Assembly (NCBI GenBank): GCA_003521845.1
Contig: DPHB01000032.1
Location: 117,530 to 126,943, forward strand
Direction: 5' to 3'
Source of the DNA: Oceanospirillaceae bacterium
Lineage (GTDB): Bacteria; Pseudomonadota; Gammaproteobacteria; Pseudomonadales; Balneatricaceae
DNA: 9,414 bases
Part shown: in pieces, positions 5,146 to 9,414 of the stretch
How the letters are laid out: every line of letters starts with the position of its first letter
Numbering within the stretch: the stretch's first letter is position 1
Made by a program: the position numbers and the translations under genes
The notes under the pieces: generated by a model
Database searches by the model: none
Seen by the model: the letters and a program-made list of their open reading frames with translations, nothing else
Told to the model about the DNA's origin: nothing

Positions 5146-6934
5146 GAGGCTTAGGGCCGCGAGAGTGACGACGTTCGCCACCACGATCACCGCGACTATC
5201 TGAACGACCACGCTGGTGCTTACCACCGCCTGGGCGACGTGGTCTAGGTGCACCAGGAACAAAATCATCCGCAGGGCCTTCTGACTCAAGTTGTAGCGGT
5301 TGATTGCGAACGCGTACACCTTTTAGCAGGTTTTGCACTTCCTGAGGCATGCCAGCTGGCAAATCAACAGTGCTGTACTCATCGTGCAGCTTGATGCGGC
5401 CAATGTAGGCGCTGGATAGGTCGGCTTCGTTGGCAATAGCGCCAACAATGTCACCTGGGTTGACGTTATGATCACGACCAACAGCTATGCGGAAACGTTC
5501 CATAGCAATAGGCTCGCCGTCATGTTCTGGGCGCGGCTGGCGCTCGCGTTTTTCACGGCGTTCACGATCTGGACGCTCGTCAAAACCAACGCTTTCATCG
5601 CGACGTGAACGTTCTGGGCGACCTTCTGGCAAAATCAATGGCTTGTCTTGCTGAATAAGGTGCAACAAGGCCGCAGCAATTTGCTCTGAGCTAGTGTCGC
5701 GTTCTTCCGCAAATTTTGCCAAAATTTCGCTATACTTAGTTAAATCGGCAGAAAGTGCCTTTTCTAATTCGTCTTTGAATTGGTCTATGCGGCGTTCTTG
5801 AGCTTGCTCACGGCTAGGTAGTTCCATCGGCGTGATAGTCTGACGCGTGGCTTCTTCAATCGCGCGCAGCATGCGACGTTCGCGTGGTGCTACAAACAAA
5901 ATGGCGTTGCCATCACGACCAGCACGGCCAGTACGGCCGATACGGTGTACGTAAGCTTCTGTATCGTATGGGATGTCGTAGTTAATAACGTGGCTTACAC
6001 GGGCAACGTCGATACCACGGGCAGCAACGTCGGTTGCTACTAGGATATCGGTTTTGCCATTTTTCAATTGCTCAATAGTACGCTCACGTAATTGCTGAGA
6101 CATGTCACCGTTGATGGCCGCAGCGCTATGGCCGCGAGCTTCTAGCTTGTCAGCTAGCTCAACGGTCAAGGTCTTGGTGCGCACAAAGATGATAACGCCA
6201 TCAAAATTTTCAACTTCCAAGATGCGAGTAAGTGCATCCAGCTTAGGCGTGCCAACAGCTTTCCAGTAACGCTGAGAAATACGGTCTACGGTCGCGGTTT
6301 CCGATTCGATCTTCACGATTTGAGGATCTTTCAGGTATTTTGCTGCCGTTCTTTGAATCTGGGAAGGCATGGTAGCGGAGAACAAGGCGACCTGGCAGGT
6401 AGCTGGCTTGTGTTCCAGAATCCAATTGATATCGTCAATAAAGCCCATGCGCAACATTTCGTCGGCTTCGTCTAATACCACAGTTTGCAAGTTGTCTAGT
6501 TTTAGAGTGCCGCGACGCATATGGTCCATAACACGGCCAGGAGTACCAACAATGACCTGCACACCACGGCGCAACATACGTAGTTGGTTTTGCATGCTAC
6601 TACCACCGTAAATCGGCAGTACATGAAAACCTTTCAGTTCGCTGGCATAGTTCTGAAATGCTTCAGCTACTTGAATAGCTAGTTCGCGTGTTGGCGCTAG
6701 TACCAATACCTGTGGGCTGGTGTTTTTTAGGTCAATACGTGACAAGGTTGGTAGGGCAAAAGCGGCAGTTTTGCCGGTACCTGTTTGCGCCGTGCCAAGG
6801 ATGTCTTTGCCAGCCAGAATAGGCGGAATGCTGGCGGCTTGAATTGGTGAAGGTTGTTCGTAGCCGATACGTGATAATGCTTTCTGTACGGGTGCAGAAA
6901 GGCCTAATTCGGCAAAGCCAGAGGCTGTGGTCAT
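5138..6934 (-). CDS. deaD: DEAD-box ATP-dependent RNA helicase, DeaD/CsdA type
   Basis: A 598-residue cytoplasmic RNA helicase that unwinds structured RNA; E. coli DeaD acts in ribosome assembly and mRNA decay in the cold. All core motifs are intact: Q motif GYEQPSPIQ (24-32), motif I AQTGTGKT (49-56), PTRELA (81-86), TPGR (131-134), DEAD (155-158), SAT (186-188), TDVAARGID (301-309), HRIGRTGRAGR (330-340). After a charged linker, residues about 477-550 (MERFRIAVGRDHNVNPGDIV onward) match the DbpA-type RNA-binding domain of DeaD, followed by an Arg/Gly-rich tail (about 560-598) likely to bind RNA. That domain and the length separate it from RhlE or RhlB. The ATG at 6934 has an AGGA site; the upstream ATG at 6964 has none and lies in a hairpin. 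It stands alone, without obvious operon partners. Confidence 0.93.
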   Translation of the reverse strand: MTTASGFAELGLSAPVQKALSRIGYEQPSPIQAASIPPILAGKDILGTAQTGTGKTAAFALPTLSRIDLKNTSPQVLVLAPTRELAIQVAEAFQNYASELKGFHVLPIYGGSSMQNQLRMLRRGVQVIVGTPGRVMDHMRRGTLKLDNLQTVVLDEADEMLRMGFIDDINWILEHKPATCQVALFSATMPSQIQRTAAKYLKDPQIVKIESETATVDRISQRYWKAVGTPKLDALTRILEVENFDGVIIFVRTKTLTVELADKLEARGHSAAAINGDMSQQLRERTIEQLKNGKTDILVATDVAARGIDVARVSHVINYDIPYDTEAYVHRIGRTGRAGRDGNAILFVAPRERRMLRAIEEATRQTITPMELPSREQAQERRIDQFKDELEKALSADLTKYSEILAKFAEERDTSSEQIAAALLHLIQQDKPLILPEGRPERSRRDESVGFDERPDRERREKRERQPRPEHDGEPIAMERFRIAVGRDHNVNPGDIVGAIANEADLSSAYIGRIKLHDEYSTVDLPAGMPQEVQNLLKGVRVRNQPLQLESEGPADDFVPGAPRPRRPGGGKHQRGRSDSRGDRGGERRHSRGPKPRS

Positions 6935-6956
6935 GGATAATCCTGGGTAGAGAGGA

Positions 6957-6972
6957 GTCAGCATTGGCTGAC
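6957..6972 (-). promoter_or_regulatory. Small hairpin in the deaD leader
   Basis: GTCAGC (6957-6962) and GCTGAC (6967-6972) form a perfect six-base stem with a four-base loop, 22 nt before the deaD start codon. On the mRNA it buries the alternative in-frame ATG at 6964. E. coli deaD has a structured leader that takes part in its regulation, so a role in expression is possible but not shown. Confidence 0.4.
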
Positions 6973-7064
6973 AGACTTGATTCGCGGCATATTTTACAGG
7001 ATTTTGCGCCGAAAAGATATGCGAGTGTTGTAGGGGGAGCGCTTAAAAAGTTTTCACCTAATTA

Positions 7065-7087
7065 GGGTCAGACCTGAGGACTGACCC
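7065..7087. repeat. Near-perfect 23-bp palindrome between the peroxiredoxin and deaD genes
   Basis: Arms GGGTCAG (7065-7071) and CTGACCC (7081-7087) enclose ACCTGAGGA, which itself pairs except for one symmetric mismatch and the centre base. It is flanked by AATTA on the left and an AT-rich TATATATTTT on the right. It lies 12 nt after the peroxiredoxin stop codon and could work as a transcription end, but no T-run follows. The GGGTCAG/CTGACCC core also resembles short palindromes linked to REP-associated transposases in gammaproteobacteria (from memory). Confidence 0.55.
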
Positions 7088-7098
7088 ACCTATATATT

Positions 7099-7626
7099 TT
7101 AGCCTTTAAGTGCTGCCAAAACTGATTCTGGCGAACTAACACCATACGGGTCGGCGGCGTGGTGGTCTTCACGGCCTGGCTCTTCTAACCAGTGCTGGAT
7201 GACGCCGTTATCAACGACCATTGCATAGCGCCATGAACGTAAGCCAAAGCCGATGTTGCTCTTATCGACTAGCATGCCCAGCTGGCGAGTAAATTCGCCA
7301 GCACCGTCGGGGATGAAGCTAAGGTTTTCAACGCCTTGGTCTAACATCCATTTACGCATGACAAAGGTGTCGTTGACCGACAGCACATAGACTTCATCGA
7401 CGCCATGGGATTTGATTTCCTCATAGGCCGCTTCAAAGCCAGGTACCTGAAAGGTGCTGCATGTTGGTGTGAAGGCCCCCGGTAGAGAGAAGACCACGAC
7501 CTTTTTGTGGTTGAATATGTCGCCGCTAGAAACTTGCTGCCAACGGAATGGGTTGTCGCCACCGATGCTTGCATCACGTACGCGGTAGTGAAAAGTGATA
7601 TTGGGTACTTGAACGCCTTTATGCAT
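7099..7626 (-). CDS. Prx5-type one-Cys peroxiredoxin
   Basis: A 175-residue cytoplasmic thiol peroxidase that reduces H2O2 and organic hydroperoxides. The active site is LPGAFTPTCS, with Thr53 and peroxidatic Cys56, and the conserved Arg is in RSWRYAMVV (Arg130/Arg133). Family features around FEAAYEEIKSHGVDEVYVLS and the late motif PYGVSSPESVLAAL place it in the Prx5 / hybrid-Prx group. Cys56 is the only cysteine, so there is no resolving Cys in the chain; regeneration must use glutathione/glutaredoxin or another thiol. Some relatives, such as Haemophilus PGdx, carry a fused glutaredoxin domain, which is absent here. An AGAGGGA ribosome-binding site lies 6 nt before the ATG. Divergence from oxyR, with 140 bp between, strongly suggests peroxide induction by OxyR. 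Confidence 0.93.
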   Translation of the reverse strand: MHKGVQVPNITFHYRVRDASIGGDNPFRWQQVSSGDIFNHKKVVVFSLPGAFTPTCSTFQVPGFEAAYEEIKSHGVDEVYVLSVNDTFVMRKWMLDQGVENLSFIPDGAGEFTRQLGMLVDKSNIGFGLRSWRYAMVVDNGVIQHWLEEPGREDHHAADPYGVSSPESVLAALKG

Positions 7627-7690
7627 GGGAAATCCCTCTTATGCTGTTAATGGAGTGTTAATTGTTCGTAAAAGATCGTTGTATGGATCT

Positions 7691-7731
7691 GATAAAGCCA
7701 TTGTCTGATAACTGTGGTTATTTGTATAATC
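7691..7731. promoter_or_regulatory. Candidate OxyR operator in the divergent region
   Basis: Repeated GATAA-like half-sites occur: GATAAA (7691), GATAAC (7707), and inverted AATAAC (7722-7717) and GATTAT (7731-7726). The centre is the dyad ATAAC-TGTG-GTTAT (7708-7721). OxyR recognises spaced ATAG-type elements in dyads, so the position and shape fit, though the match to the E. coli consensus is loose. The site overlaps the presumed oxyR promoter, which fits autorepression plus activation of the peroxiredoxin. Confidence 0.45.
7725..7730 (+). promoter_or_regulatory. Perfect -10 hexamer for oxyR
   Basis: TATAAT at 7725-7730 lies 36 bp before the oxyR start. The best upstream partner is TTGTCT at 7701-7706 with an 18-bp spacer. 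A second TATAAT occurs at 7740-7745 but leaves a very short leader. An AGGAA ribosome-binding site is at 7753-7757. Confidence 0.5.
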
Positions 7732-7766
7732 GTTTAAAATATAATTTGTGATAGGAAAAACCGATA

Positions 7767-8690
7767 ATGATAAGCGTAAAAGATCTACACTATCTAGTGG
7801 TGCTTTCCCAGACAGGACACTATGGCAAGGCCGCGGCAATTTGCCATGTTAGCCAGCCTACCCTAAGTGGCCAAATTAAGAAGTTGGAACAGCGTCTGGG
7901 GGCTCGTTTAGTGGAAGCGAGCAAGCCCAAGCTATTGTTAACACCTTTGGGTGAACAGGTGGTTGCCAAGGCTAAACCTGTGTTGGCGCAGGTGGCCGAT
8001 ATCGAAAGCTTGGCCACACAACATCAAGATCCCTACAGCGGTAAACTTACCTTAGCTTTGATACCGTCTGTAGCGGCTTATATTCTGCCCTTTTTGACCC
8101 AACAGGTGCGTAGTCAGCTACCTAACCTGCGTATCGAGCTGGTGGAGCTGCAAACTCATAAGCTGCTGCAGCAACTGCAGGCAGGCACTGTAGATGCGGG
8201 CTTGTTGGCCTTGCCAAAACCGCAGCCTGGCTTGCGGTCCTTGAACATGTGGGTAGAGGAGTTCGTGCTAGCGCTACCGGTTCAGCACGAATGGGTGGGG
8301 CGCCAGCATGTGGATAGCCAGGAAATTGTCCACCAAAGGCTGTTGATATTGGAAGATGGCCATTGTTTGGCGGATCAAACCAAGCGCTTGTGTGGTTTGT
8401 CCGACGGAAACAAGCAGTTTAAGGGTACTAGCCTAGAAACTCTCCGACATATGGTGCGCATGGGCTATGGCGTCACCCTGGTGCCCAAGCTGACGCAATT
8501 GCTGTGGCAAGAACAGGGTGAAGCAGGTATTGTATTTATCCCCATCAATAACCCAGTGCCTGGTCGGCAGTTAGGTATAATGGGCCGTACCGGTGGTGCT
8601 CATTGGCCGGTGATTGAAAGGCTTAATAGGTTGGTGCAGGCGGCACTGCCGCAGCCAGCAGAGGCAGCGACGGTGATCGGGTTTGACTAG
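7767..8690 (+). CDS. oxyR: Peroxide-sensing LysR-family regulator OxyR
   Basis: A 307-residue transcription factor that senses H2O2 by forming an intramolecular disulfide and then activates peroxide-defence genes. The HTH region CHVSQPTLSGQIKKLEQRLG (26-45) matches E. coli OxyR almost residue for residue. The redox segment LLILEDGHCLADQTKRLC has Cys200 and Cys209, the same spacing as Cys199/Cys208 of E. coli, followed by TSLETLRHMV and GYGVTLVP, also characteristic. The length equals the usual 300-310 residues. The start at 7767 has an AGGAA site and matches the E. coli N terminus. It is divergent from the peroxiredoxin gene, a likely target, and its TAG stop overlaps the stop codon of the convergent acyl-CoA synthetase gene. 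Confidence 0.96.
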   Translation: MISVKDLHYLVVLSQTGHYGKAAAICHVSQPTLSGQIKKLEQRLGARLVEASKPKLLLTPLGEQVVAKAKPVLAQVADIESLATQHQDPYSGKLTLALIPSVAAYILPFLTQQVRSQLPNLRIELVELQTHKLLQQLQAGTVDAGLLALPKPQPGLRSLNMWVEEFVLALPVQHEWVGRQHVDSQEIVHQRLLILEDGHCLADQTKRLCGLSDGNKQFKGTSLETLRHMVRMGYGVTLVPKLTQLLWQEQGEAGIVFIPINNPVPGRQLGIMGRTGGAHWPVIERLNRLVQAALPQPAEAATVIGFD

Positions 8691-9414
8691 ATCATGGTGC
8701 GTAAACGAAATTTTTGTACTTTGCCCATTACATTGCGCGGCAAGGTATCCATAAAAACCACTTCGCGTGGGTGTTTAAAGCGTGCTAAGCGGCCTTGAAA
8801 GTAGTCGAGTACCTGGTCACTTGTTAGCTCGTGTCCAGCTGCGACAATGACCACCGCCACGGGTGTTTCACCCCACTTATCGTCGGCTCGGCCCACTACG
8901 GCGGCTTCGCGTACGCCGGGCATAGAGTGGAGTAGGTTTTCCAGTTCGGCAGGGTAGACGTTTTCACCACCGGAGATAATCATGTCTTTGGCACGGTCGG
9001 CAACCACCAGGTGGCCGTCAGGATCTTTATAGCCCATGTCACCTGTATCAAACCAGCCATTATGTAGGGCTTTGGCTGTCGCTTGTGGGTTGCCCCAATA
9101 TTCAAACATGACATTAGGGCCTTTGATGCGGATATGGCCTATGTCGCCGTCTACCACTGCCTCACCTTGGTTATCCACTAGCTGCATATCACAATGTAGG
9201 CCAGGCAAGCCCGTACTGCCGGACTTGAGTAAGGCTTGTGCAGCGGTTTGATAAACGGCAATGGGTGCGGTTTCTGTGAGTCCATATACTTGTTGTACTG
9301 GTAGGCCAATAGCATGAAACGGCGCAATGAGCGTTTCAGGCACCACCGAGGAGCCAGTAGAAATGCTGCGCAAGCTAGATAAGTAAGTCTGCCAGTTAGG
9401 CTGATCCAATACGG
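8687..9414 (-). CDS. AMP-binding acyl-CoA synthetase (C-terminal part, runs off the window)
   Basis: About 242 codons of an adenylate-forming enzyme that activates a carboxylic acid with ATP and joins it to CoA. The reading frame is open through the last base, so the true start lies beyond 9414; with a family length of about 500-560 residues, roughly the N-terminal half is missing. Visible motifs, in order: QQVYGLTETAPI (A5), a long GSTGLPG segment, WFDTGDMGYKDPDG (A7), ADRAKDMIISGGENVYPAEL (A8 hinge), and PRNVMGKVQKFRLR with the catalytic C-terminal-domain lysine (GK at about 8720-8725). The A8 form with SGGENVYP is typical of medium/long-chain fatty acyl-, malonyl- and related acyl-CoA ligases rather than NRPS domains. 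The substrate pocket is mostly outside the window, so the acid cannot be named. It overlaps oxyR tail to tail by four bases. Confidence 0.9.
   Translation of the reverse strand, partial: VLDQPNWQTYLSSLRSISTGSSVVPETLIAPFHAIGLPVQQVYGLTETAPIAVYQTAAQALLKSGSTGLPGLHCDMQLVDNQGEAVVDGDIGHIRIKGPNVMFEYWGNPQATAKALHNGWFDTGDMGYKDPDGHLVVADRAKDMIISGGENVYPAELENLLHSMPGVREAAVVGRADDKWGETPVAVVIVAAGHELTSDQVLDYFQGRLARFKHPREVVFMDTLPRNVMGKVQKFRLRTMI

Noticed and set aside
5089..5319. Open frame antisense to the helicase tail, and other long antisense frames at 261-536, 965-1258, 1454-1768, 3296-3580, 4337-4597 and 9036-9251
   Set aside because: Each is a shadow of a well-supported gene in another frame, with no recognisable domain or ribosome-binding site.
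8687..9409. Complete acyl-CoA synthetase gene starting at a TTG near 9409
   Set aside because: The frame stays open to the window edge and the product would lack the whole N-terminal half, including the P-loop-like A3 motif, so it is a partial gene cut by the window.
1..9414. CRISPR array, tRNA/rRNA genes, transposases, phage or toxin-antitoxin genes
   Set aside because: No regularly spaced direct repeats, cloverleaf or rRNA-like segments, and no protein with such domains were seen; all coding space is explained by chromosomal-type genes.

Overview
This window looks like a chromosomal segment from a free-living, probably marine, gammaproteobacterium. The evidence is an OxyR with the E. coli-type cysteine pair, an RluA and a DeaD/CsdA helicase close to the enterobacterial proteins, and a small DUF2986-type protein that I know mainly from Vibrio, Shewanella and related marine orders. 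Base composition is balanced with an AT-leaning set of intergenic regions, and gene density is high. I see no rRNA, tRNA, CRISPR array, phage gene, transposase or insertion sequence. Species cannot be read from the sequence.

Layout: (1) 132-1442, forward, an exported rhodanese plus metallo-beta-lactamase-fold fusion protein, closed by a terminator at 1480-1505. (2) 1562-2448/2451, forward, a 59-residue DUF2986-like basic protein whose stop codon overlaps the TTG start of rluA. (3) 2455-2835, reverse, a stand-alone response-regulator receiver domain, convergent with rluA. (4) 2956-3951, reverse, an Ldh/malate-lactate dehydrogenase family oxidoreductase, divergent from (5) 4202-5092, forward, a GcvA-like LysR regulator that is its most plausible controller. 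(6) 5138-6934, reverse, a DeaD/CsdA-type DEAD-box RNA helicase. (7) 7099-7626, reverse, a one-Cys Prx5-type peroxiredoxin, divergent from (8) 7767-8690, forward, oxyR. (9) 8687-9414, reverse, the C-terminal part of an acyl-CoA synthetase (AMP-binding) that runs off the window end.

Functionally this is mostly housekeeping and stress metabolism: RNA modification (RluA), RNA remodelling (DeaD), peroxide sensing and detoxification (OxyR with its divergent peroxiredoxin), and two small metabolic or regulatory modules (Ldh with LysR, and the acyl-CoA synthetase). I do not see a clearly new multi-gene system. The points most worth checking are molecular oddities: the exported rhodanese-MBL protein has lost the canonical first zinc motif but keeps the later ligands; the C terminus of RluA has been extended by 18 residues encoded partly by a palindromic element that resembles a widespread dispersed repeat; the receiver domain carries an in-frame 9-bp tandem repeat in its third helix region; the Ldh-family enzyme has Cys in place of the usual catalytic-region His; and a near-perfect 23-bp palindrome lies between the peroxiredoxin and helicase genes.
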